This document shows positions 1-8,106 of a stretch of DNA of 64,000 nucleotides, piece after piece. A program made the position numbers and the translations under genes. Each line of letters begins with the position of its first letter. Position 1 is the first letter of the stretch. Source of the stretch: Canibacter zhoujuaniae. Its GTDB lineage: Bacteria > Actinomycetota > Actinomycetes > Actinomycetales > Microbacteriaceae. The DNA lies in contig NZ_JAAIJZ010000001.1 in NCBI RefSeq assembly GCF_011752005.1, positions 558,001-622,000 of the forward strand. Direction: 5' to 3'. The notes below the pieces were generated by a model, which saw only the letters and a list, made by a program, of their open reading frames with translations, was not told where the DNA came from and searched no databases.

Positions 1-715
1 GGAGCCCTGATGCACGCAGCACGGAGAAGTCTTGCTCATCTAACAGTGCAGTGTCTCCGACAGCGAAACCCGGCACATATTTTGCACCGTTATTAACGAA
101 TGCGGAAAATATGTTTTCTTGGGTTGCAAAGTTTTTGCTGTGTGTGCTTAAGGCACTGCGCGCCTTGTGCAGTGTTTGTTCAAGTTTTGTTGCCGGCGCT
201 GTGGTCAAGGGCGCTGTGTTGGTGTTTAGTTCAAAAGCTTCTGGGGAGTCAAGCCTCTTCTGTTTAACCAGCCCTGTCACGCTGACCGTTGTGCCCGGTG
301 CGAGCCCGGCGGTATCAGTGTCTTCTGGCAGCCAGACTCTAACGGCTGGCGCGTAGGGCGTATTGCTAAGTCGTCCGGTTGTCCACTGGCTTTTAGTAGC
401 TCCTTGGAGTTTAGATTTTGGGTATTCGATAATTTTTAAGGTTAGGGTTTGCTGCTGTGAGTCCATGCTCAGTGCGGCGATATCTCTAGCCTGAATTTGC
501 AGCATCAGTTGCGCTCCTAGAAAAGCGCTTAAAAGCGCCACCACACTAGCGGCACGAATGTTTCGCGCTGTCAAGCAAACCAATACTAGACAGATTGCGC
601 CCGCAACAAACACCCAGTATTTTTCAGTCAGCAGTGTCGCTGCGGTAACCGCCCACAAACCCAATCCAGCCAGCAGCAGAAAATAGCTGTTGCGCTTGTT
701 TGGAGTCAGGGTCAT
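1..715 (-). CDS. comEC: ComEC DNA-uptake channel, N-terminal part (cut by window start)
   Basis: About 238 codons are open on the minus strand from an ATG at 715 to the window edge. The N-terminal part has two hydrophobic segments (about residues 12-30 and 33-70), followed by a soluble region that fits the DUF4131/OB-like domain of ComEC. The visible end reads VPGFAVGDTALLDE, which matches the conserved segment just before the membrane channel (competence) domain. ComEC forms the inner-membrane channel for single-stranded DNA in natural transformation. The start overlaps the comEA stop (ATGA), so the two are translationally coupled. The channel and the C-terminal metallo-beta-lactamase-like domain lie outside the window, so I cannot say whether the gene is intact. 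Confidence 0.85.
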   Translation of the reverse strand, partial: MTLTPNKRNSYFLLLAGLGLWAVTAATLLTEKYWVFVAGAICLVLVCLTARNIRAASVVALLSAFLGAQLMLQIQARDIAALSMDSQQQTLTLKIIEYPKSKLQGATKSQWTTGRLSNTPYAPAVRVWLPEDTDTAGLAPGTTVSVTGLVKQKRLDSPEAFELNTNTAPLTTAPATKLEQTLHKARSALSTHSKNFATQENIFSAFVNNGAKYVPGFAVGDTALLDEQDFSVLRASGL

Positions 716-1506
716 AAGGTGACCTCTTCTGCGAGCAGCTTAAAAGTTGACTCTCCGATCCCCTTAACCTGTAACAGGTCTTCAATTTTTTTGAAACCAC
801 CGTTTGTTTCCCGCCATTCAACTATTCGTTCTGCGAGTGCGGGGCCAATCTTCGGCAGCGCTTCTAACTGTTGTGGGGTGCTTAAGTTGATACTTATTTT
901 GCCCTGTGACTGTGTGGGGCCAGTTGCAGCCGCAGCGTTACCGTTTGCTACTTCCTGCTCGGTGGGGATTAGTATCTGCTCGCCGTCGACAAGCTGACGC
1001 GCTAGATTAACCGCTGCGAGCGCAGCATCAGGGGTGGCTCCCCCGGCGGCTTTCAGAGCTTCTTGCAGTCTCTGCCCGGCGTTTATTTCATAGACGCCCG
1101 GCTTTGCAACAGCCCCGACAATGTGCACAGTAACCGTGTTCTGCGACTGGGCTTTGTCTGTTGCGGCTCCAGACTGCGCCGTGAAACTCTCGTTTGCTTG
1201 AGTTGCGGTGCTGGCAAATTTCACTGTTTCTGCAGAGGGTGCTATTTCGGTGCCGCGAGTGCCGTTCCAAACCAAAAATACTGTGACGATGGCAACGAGA
1301 ACTGCCACCCCAACAACAGCGGTGTTGGGCACTCTTAACAGTGGTTTAATCCGCTCTCGCAAACTTAGCGTCGGCAACTCAGTTTGCTGCTCCCGCAAAA
1401 TCTGCTCTGGCTTCTGCTCAGGCTCAGACCTGTTAGATGTTTCTGTTTTTATTGGCAGATCAGCCATTTTCGCAAATTGTTTTAGATATAGCTCGTTGCG
1501 ATTCAT
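712..1506 (-). CDS. comEA: ComEA-like DNA-binding competence protein
   Basis: The protein has 264 residues. An unstructured cytoplasmic N-terminus is followed by one membrane segment (about residues 60-80), then a SLBB domain (VTVHIVGAVAKPGVYE), and a C-terminal helix-hairpin-helix pair (LPKIGPALAERI and VKGIGESTF). This is the standard layout of ComEA, the membrane-anchored receptor that binds double-stranded DNA outside the cell and passes it to ComEC. It overlaps comEC by 4 bases. No Shine-Dalgarno is visible before the ATG at 1506; a TACCCT six bases upstream could be the -10 of a leaderless transcript. An in-frame ATG at 1467 is the alternative start, also without a good ribosome site. 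Confidence 0.88.
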   Translation of the reverse strand: MNRNELYLKQFAKMADLPIKTETSNRSEPEQKPEQILREQQTELPTLSLRERIKPLLRVPNTAVVGVAVLVAIVTVFLVWNGTRGTEIAPSAETVKFASTATQANESFTAQSGAATDKAQSQNTVTVHIVGAVAKPGVYEINAGQRLQEALKAAGGATPDAALAAVNLARQLVDGEQILIPTEQEVANGNAAAATGPTQSQGKISINLSTPQQLEALPKIGPALAERIVEWRETNGGFKKIEDLLQVKGIGESTFKLLAEEVTL

Positions 1507-1584
1507 AACATGAGGGTATTGAGTTACACAGCCACGATGACTTGCAAATATGAATTTGGGGATAACCCTCTAATAAAGCAATCA

Positions 1585-1614
1585 CCCCCAGCCTGTTACA
1601 AACAGAGCTGGGGG
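1585..1614 (-). terminator. Terminator after leuS
   Basis: The 8-bp arms 1585-1592 (CCCCCAGC) and 1607-1614 are perfectly complementary. They enclose a second 5-bp stem (1593-1597 with 1601-1605) and a 3-nt loop. Read on the minus strand the hairpin is followed by a T-rich stretch (TGATTGCTTTATTA). It lies between the leuS stop and comEA and should separate the two. Confidence 0.75.
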
Positions 1615-1647
1615 CCTCGCATTCAGAGCGTGAACTAGATCTGCGCG

Positions 1648-4143
1648 CTAGCTGATCGGTTTTGCTGCGATGCTCACAATCTTTGGCAGGCGGACGATTG
1701 TCTTTACTACATCCATCCCTTCAAGCTGGCGCTGCACTTTTGCAGAAGCTAGTGCTGCTGCAACTGCATCAGCCTCGCTAATATCGGCCGCAACCTCAAC
1801 AGTGTCGCGCACTTTTCCGTTAACTTGGATAGCGAGTTTAACAGTGTCAGCAACTAACAAACTCTCATCAGCCTGTGGCCACAGTGCGAGCGCAACTGAT
1901 GGTTCGTGACCGAGATTTACCCACATGTCTTCTGCGCAGTATGGCGCAAACATATTCAGCATGAGCGCGATTGTTTCAACCGACTCACGCACCGCAGGGT
2001 CTGCTGGGCCAGCAGCCCCATCAACCGCTTTACGAGTAACGTTAACCTGCTCCATAAGACGGGCAATTACAACGTTAAACTTGTAGCTTTCAACCAGACC
2101 CGGCACTTCTTTGAGCAGCTTGTGCGTGTGACGCCGCAGCTCTTTATCGCCCGCTGCCACATCAGCATCTACCGGCGCTGACACTTCGCGTGACAGACGC
2201 CACGCCCGCGCCAAAAACTTGGCTGAGCCCTGCACGGAAATATCTTTCCAGTCGATATCATCTTCTGGCGGGCCGGCAAATACGAGTGACACACGCAGGG
2301 CGTCAGCACCGTGGTCGCGTAGCTGCTCAGCAAACTCAACCAGGTTGCCTTTTGACTTCGACATTTTTGCGCCGTCAAGCAGCACCATGCCCTGATTCAG
2401 AAGCTTTGTGAATGGTTCATCAAACTCTAGCTGACCAAGGTCGTAGAGCACTTTAGTGATAAACCGCGCATAAAGCAGATGCAGAATTGCGTGTTCAACA
2501 CCGCCAACATAGTGGTCGATTGGCCCCCATGCATTCACAGCGGCAGAATCAAACGGCTGCGTGTTATCTTGGGCGCTCAAGAATCGCAGAAAGTACCATG
2601 AGCTGTCCACAAAAGTGTCCATGGTGTCGGGGTCGCGGGTCCAGCTTTCACCGTCGATTTCAACGGTTGCCCACTCGGTGGCAGCACCGAGTGGCGAAGT
2701 GCCCTTCGGTTTCAAATCAAGCCCCTCAGCAACCGGCAGCTTAACCGGCAGCGCAGACTCTTCAACCGCACGCATTTCACCGGCAGCATTGTGCAGGATC
2801 GGAATTGGGGTGCCCCAGTAGCGCTGCCTGCTGATCAGCCAATCGCGCAAACGGTAGGTGGTGGCTGCGCGTCCTTTGCCAGACGCCTCGAGCAGCTCAA
2901 TCTGCTTCGCAATCGCCTCGGCTTTGTTAAGACCGTTGAGCTCACCAGAGTTGATGATGATGCCGTCCCCGGCCACTGCCTCGCGAGTTTCCTCCGGGTT
3001 CAAAACATTACCGTCTTCGTCGCGCACCTCAACAACTGTGCGCACCGGCAGATCAAACTTATTTGCGAAGGCCATATCGCGCTCATCGTGCGCTGGCACG
3101 CTCATAACCATGCCGTGACCGTAGTCGGCGAGCACAAAATCACCCGCCCAAACCGGGATCCGCTCACCGTTAGCTGGGTTGATTGCCCAGCGCTCCAGGA
3201 AAACCCCTGTCTTTTCTTTGTCCGTTGCCTGCCGCTCAATCTCCGTTTGGCTCTGCGTCTTAGCCAAATATTCGGCAAAGCTGCTCTGCACTTCTGCAGA
3301 TGCTCCGGCAGCAAGTTCAGCGGCTAAATCACTGTCAGGCGCCACAACCATAAAGGTTGCCCCGTGCAGAGTGTCGGGACGGGTTGTGAAAACAGTTACC
3401 GGCTCATCACGGCCCTCAATTTCAAACTCAACCTCAGCACCGCGCGACCGGCCGATCCAGTTACGCTGCATCTGCAGCACCTTAGCCGGCCAAGCACCCT
3501 CAAGCTTGTCGAGATCATCGAGCAGTCGGTCTGCGTAGTCTGTGATTTTGAAATACCACTGCGTCAGCTTTTTCTTTACAACAACAGCGCCTGAGCGCTC
3601 TGAGGTGCCATCTGCCAGCACCTGCTCGTTTGCGAGCACTGTCTGATCTACCGGATCCCAGTTAACCCAGCTCGCCTTCCGATATGCGAGGCCGCGCTTA
3701 TACATCTGCAGGAAAATCCACTGATTCCAGCGATAGTATTCAGGGTCGCTGGTGTGCAGCACACGAGACCAGTCAAAGCTGGGCGCATACTCCTTAAAAC
3801 TCGCTTTTTGCTGCGCGATATTGTCGTAAGTCCAAGCACGTGGATCAACACCGCGCTTAATCGCAGCGTTTTCAGCGGGGAGACCGAATGAGTCCCACCC
3901 GATCGGATGCAGCACAGCGTAACCCTGGCCGCGCCAATAGCGAGCCATCACGTCTCCCATGCTGAAGGCCTCAGCATGCCCCATATGCAGGTCACCGGAA
4001 GGATACGGGAACATATCTAACACGTATTTACGCGGCCGCTCAGATTCTTCGTTTGATACTTCGAAGGTTTTATTGTCTTCCCAGTACGGCTGCCAGCGTT
4101 TTTGGATCTGGCGAAAATCGTAAGCTTCTGCTGCTTCGTTCAC
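1648..4143 (-). CDS. leuS: Leucyl-tRNA synthetase
   Basis: Class I aminoacyl-tRNA synthetase that charges tRNA-Leu with leucine in the cytoplasm. It is 831 residues long, normal for bacterial LeuS. HMGH is near residue 55 (the HIGH motif), KMSKS near 593, and a CP1 editing domain lies between them (TTRPDTLHGATF). The chosen start is the GTG at 4143, preceded by GAGGA at a 5-nt spacing; an ATG four codons upstream (4155) has no ribosome site and contains that Shine-Dalgarno. Hairpins on both sides suggest a single-gene transcript. Adjacency to comEA-comEC is common in actinobacteria. Confidence 0.97.
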   Translation of the reverse strand: MNEAAEAYDFRQIQKRWQPYWEDNKTFEVSNEESERPRKYVLDMFPYPSGDLHMGHAEAFSMGDVMARYWRGQGYAVLHPIGWDSFGLPAENAAIKRGVDPRAWTYDNIAQQKASFKEYAPSFDWSRVLHTSDPEYYRWNQWIFLQMYKRGLAYRKASWVNWDPVDQTVLANEQVLADGTSERSGAVVVKKKLTQWYFKITDYADRLLDDLDKLEGAWPAKVLQMQRNWIGRSRGAEVEFEIEGRDEPVTVFTTRPDTLHGATFMVVAPDSDLAAELAAGASAEVQSSFAEYLAKTQSQTEIERQATDKEKTGVFLERWAINPANGERIPVWAGDFVLADYGHGMVMSVPAHDERDMAFANKFDLPVRTVVEVRDEDGNVLNPEETREAVAGDGIIINSGELNGLNKAEAIAKQIELLEASGKGRAATTYRLRDWLISRQRYWGTPIPILHNAAGEMRAVEESALPVKLPVAEGLDLKPKGTSPLGAATEWATVEIDGESWTRDPDTMDTFVDSSWYFLRFLSAQDNTQPFDSAAVNAWGPIDHYVGGVEHAILHLLYARFITKVLYDLGQLEFDEPFTKLLNQGMVLLDGAKMSKSKGNLVEFAEQLRDHGADALRVSLVFAGPPEDDIDWKDISVQGSAKFLARAWRLSREVSAPVDADVAAGDKELRRHTHKLLKEVPGLVESYKFNVVIARLMEQVNVTRKAVDGAAGPADPAVRESVETIALMLNMFAPYCAEDMWVNLGHEPSVALALWPQADESLLVADTVKLAIQVNGKVRDTVEVAADISEADAVAAALASAKVQRQLEGMDVVKTIVRLPKIVSIAAKPIS

Positions 4144-4169
4144 GGTGTTCCTCATATACAGATAGAAAA

Positions 4170-4202
4170 ACGCAGCACACCCCTGCTCGGTTTACGCTGC
4201 GT
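4170..4202 (-). terminator. Terminator after cydC
   Basis: The 7-bp arms ACGCAGC (4170-4176) and GCTGCGT (4196-4202) enclose a 19-nt loop. On the minus strand the hairpin is followed directly by TTTTTC. It sits between the cydC stop and the leuS start. The long loop makes it weaker than the other terminators here. Confidence 0.55.
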
Positions 4203-4227
4203 CGTCGTAATAATCCAATGTTACTAG

Positions 4228-5913
4228 CTACAGCACGATTTCACCGGCAGCGCGAGCCCTAACCGCAGGTGGCACGGTGTGACTAATCAGCAGCAGTGCT
4301 CTGTCTTGCGGCACAGCAGCAACAAGCTCTTGCAGCAGGGTGTCAGCCCGGTCACGATCAACGCTGGCGGTCGGTTCGTCCAATACAACGATGGGAAACT
4401 CCGCCAAAAGCACACGCGCCAAAGCTATCCGCTGCGCCTGCCCCCCTGACACGAGGGCGCCGCGATTGCCGATACGCATCTCTAAGCCACCGCGTGCAGT
4501 AACCCACTCGTGCAAGCCCACCCGCTTAAGCATCAACATTAACTCAGCATCACTTGCGCTGGGTTTAGCAAACAACAGGTTTTGCCTCAGGTTTGTGTCA
4601 AAAAGGTGCGGCTGCTGTTCGCACAACCCGATCAGTTGCCTGACTGTGGGGCCGCCGAGATCACGAGCTGCCACTCCAAATATCTGCAGAGATCCCGCAT
4701 AGTCAAGAAATCTCACCATCGCCGCAGCGAGCGTAGATTTTCCGCTGCCGCTCTCCCCTGTAATCAACAGAGTCTCACCAGCGTGCAGCTCAAAACTTAG
4801 ATCCTTAATTTGCGGATCGCCACTGCCGGGATGTTTAATCGTGAGGTTGGATGCGGCGATGAGTGGCTCTCCCTGCGGCAGTTGTGCGCGGAGGGTCACC
4901 GCAGCCGAGCGACGCTTTTCTCCGCTGTCATCGGGGTCTGAAATCTCTAAATCTTGCGCGGTCTGTGGCAGCTCGGCAGGCAGTTCAGAGGTTGTGAGCC
5001 GCGCAACCCGGGCAGCGCTTGATTGCACTCGTCGTCTAGCGTTTAACGCAAGCGGCACCGCTAAAAACACTTCCGCGATCGCCGCCGGCACTATAACAGT
5101 TAAGCCAAACAGGCCGGCTCCCATATTCGGTTGCACAAACAGCAGGATCATTACTGTTGCTAAACCAGCACCGAGTAGCATCAGCCCTGCTGTCAGCCCG
5201 GCAGTCGTCGCTTGTTTGCGCTGTATTTTAGAGAGCTGCTCAGCTGCCGCAAACACCTTCGCATCTGCATTCTGGGTTGCGCCGAAAGCTGCAAGTACCT
5301 CAGCTGCTTCAGCTCGCTCGAGTATCGCATCCTGTAGCTTAGCCCGCGCCGCAGAAAGCGCAGACTGTGATCTTCCGGCGATCCGATCTGTGAGCCACAC
5401 CGCGATAACCGCTGCTCCCCCGATAGAAACTGCTGTCATGAGCGCAGCCAGCGGTGAGATTAAAGCGACCAATATCAGCGACAGCAACACTACTACCGAG
5501 CTGACAATGAGCGGCTGGCGCACCCTGAGTGCCTCATCCTGCAGCTGATCAACGTCATCGACAAAGGCCGCAAGCACTTCGCCGCGTCGATTAGTTTCAA
5601 CACCGCCGGGAATGCGCGGCAGCAACCGCTGAAAAGTCACTCCGCGCAGCACAGCAAGCTGCGCAAATGCAGCATCGTGACTCGCCAATCTTTCAACATA
5701 TCGAAATGCTGCACGACCGATAGCGATAGCGCGCACACCCACAATTGCAAAGTTGAGGTACAGGATCGGCGGCTGCTCCGCCGCCCGCACGATAAGCCAC
5801 ATTGAGAGCGCTAAGAGCCCCACAACGCAGGCATCTGCGAGCACCCCGAGCAGCACTCCGGGGGCGCGCGCAACAAAACTCGGCACGGCGGCCGCGCGCA
5901 GATCCTTAACCAT
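4228..5913 (-). CDS. cydC: ABC exporter subunit CydC (cytochrome bd assembly)
   Basis: Half-transporter of 561 residues with an N-terminal six-helix membrane domain and a C-terminal ATPase: Walker A TGESGSGKST, signature LVSGGQAQRIALAR, Walker B VVLDEPTASVD. With CydD it forms the heterodimeric exporter needed for assembly of the bd oxidase; thiol and haem export have been proposed in other bacteria. I chose the ATG at 5913 because GGAGG lies 6 nt upstream and the start overlaps the cydD stop by 8 bases; an upstream extension to 5955 is unlikely. Last gene of the cydDC unit, followed by a hairpin. Confidence 0.92.
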   Translation of the reverse strand: MVKDLRAAAVPSFVARAPGVLLGVLADACVVGLLALSMWLIVRAAEQPPILYLNFAIVGVRAIAIGRAAFRYVERLASHDAAFAQLAVLRGVTFQRLLPRIPGGVETNRRGEVLAAFVDDVDQLQDEALRVRQPLIVSSVVVLLSLILVALISPLAALMTAVSIGGAAVIAVWLTDRIAGRSQSALSAARAKLQDAILERAEAAEVLAAFGATQNADAKVFAAAEQLSKIQRKQATTAGLTAGLMLLGAGLATVMILLFVQPNMGAGLFGLTVIVPAAIAEVFLAVPLALNARRRVQSSAARVARLTTSELPAELPQTAQDLEISDPDDSGEKRRSAAVTLRAQLPQGEPLIAASNLTIKHPGSGDPQIKDLSFELHAGETLLITGESGSGKSTLAAAMVRFLDYAGSLQIFGVAARDLGGPTVRQLIGLCEQQPHLFDTNLRQNLLFAKPSASDAELMLMLKRVGLHEWVTARGGLEMRIGNRGALVSGGQAQRIALARVLLAEFPIVVLDEPTASVDRDRADTLLQELVAAVPQDRALLLISHTVPPAVRARAAGEIVL

Positions 5914-7543
5914 GCGCAACCTCCGCAATTCGCACTGCACGGTCAGCGCTTTCAATCAGCGCCTCGCGATGCGAAACAATCAGCACAGGATGCCCCACAG
6001 CAGCACGCCGTCTGAGAGCTAGCGCAACAAGTTTTTCACTCGCAGCGTCAAGGGCACTGCTCGGTTCGTCCATGACAATTCCGCAACCGGGAAAACGCTT
6101 AGCAAAAAGGAGTGCGCGCGCGATCGCAATACGTTGCGCCTGCCCGCCCGAAACACCGTGACCGAGAGCACCCAGCTGTTTTTCTAACGGCAGCGTCGCC
6201 AAACCGAGCTCTTCCAACACAGCGCGGGCGTCAGATTCAAGCACAGCACCGCCGAGGCTGAGGTTTTCAAACACGCTACCCTGCAGCAAACCTGGTTTTT
6301 GGCCAACCCAAGCCAGCTGCGCGGTGCGCTGCACTTTTCCGTTAACAGCTGGCACAAAGCCCATCAGAACATTTAACGCGCTTGTTTTGCCGCTCCCGCT
6401 CGGGCCGGTGAGCGCAACATACTCTCCTGGTGCAACACTAAGGTTGAGAAGCGGCCCCGCGCCATGACCGTAATCAACACTCACACCATTAAGTTCGAGG
6501 TGCTCTGCCTCTGTCGCAGGGTGCAGCGCGGATTCGTACACTGCGTCGTTATCAATTAAGGCGAAAACGTTATTCGCCGCGGCCAGACCCTCAGCTGAGG
6601 CGTGATATGCGACACCAACCTGCCGGATTGGGATGAACACCTCGGGGAGCAAAAGCAGCACAAACAAACCGATCCCGAGCGGAAACAGGCCATCTACCAG
6701 GCGGGTGCCAACAGTTACCGCAACCAGGGCGACAGAAAAAGTGCCCGCCAAATCGAGCACGAAACCAGACAGGAACGTAACTCGCAAAACCTGCATTGTG
6801 CGTTTGCGATAGCCCTCAGTTGCATCTTCAATATTCTGTCGCTGCTTCCCCTCACGCCCGAAAATCTTCAGCGTTCCCAGCCCAGAAATTGTGTCGAGAA
6901 AACTGTTTGAGAGTCGGTTTAGCTCCTCCCATTGCTTATTTTGCACGAAGCGCGTGGCAATACCAATCAGCACCATGAACAGGGGGATCACCGGAAAAAC
7001 CACAATTACGATCGTTGCGCTCAGCCAATCCGCCCACAGCAGAACTGCGATCAGGATGGGGGTTGCAACCGCTGTTAATAGCAGCTGCGGAATGTAATTT
7101 GAAAAATAGTTGTCGAGCGCATCAAGCCCGCGCCCGAGTGTTGTTGGGAGGTGTGCACTGCCCTCCTCTGCCGCAGAAAAACGAAGCGGTGATTGCTTTT
7201 CTAGAGTATTAAGGGCGGATCTGCGCAGCTCGTTTTTGACCCGCACAGCACCGCGGGCTGAGACTGTCTCCATCGCCCATGTTGTGCAAGCTCTAACGAT
7301 TACCGCTGCTAACGCACACACCACAAATAAAGGCGTTTGAGAAGCCGGTGGCAGAGCGTCTAATACCAGCCCAAAGCGCGGCCCGCCAAGCACCGGGGCG
7401 ACCGCTTGGGCGAGCAACATTGCGACGCACCAACTCCAAACTATGATGGCGACGGTGCGAAAAAACCCGAGGATCACCCCCTGTAACAGGATGCCCCTGG
7501 TAGCGCCTGCATAGCGCAGTAGGCGGGGATCCAGCGGTTTCAA
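5906..7543 (-). CDS. cydD: ABC exporter subunit CydD (cytochrome bd assembly)
   Basis: Half-transporter of 545 residues and partner of CydC. Membrane helices fill roughly residues 15-300. The ATPase domain carries TGPSGSGKTS, VSGGQAQRIAIAR and GIVMDEPSSALD. The start is ambiguous: a TTG at 7543 has AGGAG just upstream and gives the usual CydD length, whereas extension to a TTG at 7666 has no ribosome site and adds residues that do not resemble the family. The gene is separated from cydAB by 7544-8106, which holds a small gene on the opposite strand, so cydDC probably has its own promoter. Confidence 0.9.
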   Translation of the reverse strand: MKPLDPRLLRYAGATRGILLQGVILGFFRTVAIIVWSWCVAMLLAQAVAPVLGGPRFGLVLDALPPASQTPLFVVCALAAVIVRACTTWAMETVSARGAVRVKNELRRSALNTLEKQSPLRFSAAEEGSAHLPTTLGRGLDALDNYFSNYIPQLLLTAVATPILIAVLLWADWLSATIVIVVFPVIPLFMVLIGIATRFVQNKQWEELNRLSNSFLDTISGLGTLKIFGREGKQRQNIEDATEGYRKRTMQVLRVTFLSGFVLDLAGTFSVALVAVTVGTRLVDGLFPLGIGLFVLLLLPEVFIPIRQVGVAYHASAEGLAAANNVFALIDNDAVYESALHPATEAEHLELNGVSVDYGHGAGPLLNLSVAPGEYVALTGPSGSGKTSALNVLMGFVPAVNGKVQRTAQLAWVGQKPGLLQGSVFENLSLGGAVLESDARAVLEELGLATLPLEKQLGALGHGVSGGQAQRIAIARALLFAKRFPGCGIVMDEPSSALDAASEKLVALALRRRAAVGHPVLIVSHREALIESADRAVRIAEVAHG

Positions 7544-7765
7544 AACACTCCTAGAAAGATCTGATGAAGTCACTAACAGTCTAGCTGTATTAGACAGCAG
7601 AAACCGGTCAACAGGCGCGTCACTGATTTTGCCGCCTAACCGGCAGAGCGCAGACGGCAACTGCAATTACTGCTACTTCTTTCGGCTATATTCCAGTGTC
7701 GGAATTCTAAGACTTTCAGCATATGATTGAAGGAGACAAGTGCCACACAACTTTTCGGAGGCAAG
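7544..7765 (+). promoter_or_regulatory. Divergent region between cydD and a small membrane-protein gene
   Basis: This 222-bp region must hold the start signals for cydD (minus) and the small gene (plus). It contains a small inverted repeat GCTGT-ATTAG-ACAGC (7584-7598), a TTGACC on the minus strand (7611-7606) resembling a -35, and TATATT (7687-7692) as a possible plus-strand -10. None of the -35/-10 pairs has good spacing, so I do not call a specific promoter. Confidence 0.35.
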
Positions 7766-7778
7766 ATGCATTACTTAG
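7740..7778 (+). other. Possible 12-codon upstream ORF
   Basis: A GTG at 7740, with AGGAG four bases upstream, opens a frame encoding MPHNFSEARCIT and stopping at TAG 7776-7778. It overlaps the start of the next small gene in another frame, and the downstream Shine-Dalgarno (GGAGG, 7757-7761) lies inside it. This arrangement would allow translational coupling. It is too short for any coding statistic, so the only evidence is the ribosome site. Confidence 0.3.
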
Positions 7779-7975
7779 AAGCGGTCGCACACGAACCCGC
7801 AATTTTAAGCACTGTTTGGACACCAATTGTGGTTGTCGCATGCGCCATTATCGCTGTGCTGTTCATCTTTTTTGCGGCGGTGCTCATCAAGAGCTTTTTT
7901 GTGACCGTCAATCGCCGTAAGGCAGCTGGGGCGGCACCGGTTGGAGCGGCAGCAGCCGATACATCCGCCCGCTAA
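7766..7975 (+). CDS. Small single-pass membrane protein of unknown function
   Basis: A 69-residue protein starting at an ATG with a strong GGAGG five bases before it. It has a short N-terminus (MHYLEAVAHEP), one strongly hydrophobic helix (about residues 15-38), a basic stretch (VNRRK) and an Ala-rich tail, which suggests a cytoplasmic C-terminus. I do not recognise the family. It lies between cydAB and cydDC on the opposite strand and converges on cydB across a shared terminator. The position invites a link to the bd oxidase, but it does not resemble CydX, and the link is inference only. Confidence 0.6.
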   Translation: MHYLEAVAHEPAILSTVWTPIVVVACAIIAVLFIFFAAVLIKSFFVTVNRRKAAGAAPVGAAAADTSAR

Positions 7976-8013
7976 CCAAACCCGGCCACACCTCGCTATA
8001 AATTTTAATTTTC

Positions 8014-8027
8014 TTACCCGCGGGTAA
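8014..8027. repeat. Perfect 14-bp palindrome
   Basis: TTACCCGCGGGTAA is a perfect palindrome without a loop, lying 38 bp after the small membrane-protein gene and just before the terminator hairpin. It could be a protein-binding site or part of the transcript end; nothing in the sequence decides between them. Confidence 0.5.
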
Positions 8028-8031
8028 CGCA

Positions 8032-8068
8032 GAAAGACCGATCCAAAAATTTTTCGGATCGGTCTTTC
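8032..8068. terminator. Bidirectional terminator
   Basis: The arms 8032-8044 (GAAAGACCGATCC) and 8056-8068 form a 13-bp perfect stem, with an A5/T5 pair at the loop. T- or A-rich sequence lies on both sides. It serves the convergent genes: the small membrane protein on the plus strand and cydB on the minus strand. Confidence 0.85.
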
Positions 8069-8106
8069 CTTGTTTTGGGATCAGCGCCCCGCCACTAAAT
8101 TTTTAC

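Noticed and set aside
51..356. A 101-codon plus-strand frame at the window start
   Set aside because: Antisense to the comEC fragment, whose translation matches the family; nothing supports the plus-strand frame.
1595..1607. The 13-mer GTTACAAACAGAG shared by the leuS terminator and the ssb upstream region (near 35927)
   Set aside because: Matches of this length are expected by chance many times in 64 kb.
4841..5548. A 235-codon plus-strand frame
   Set aside because: Antisense to cydC, compositionally biased (Ser, Ala), with no ribosome site or family resemblance.
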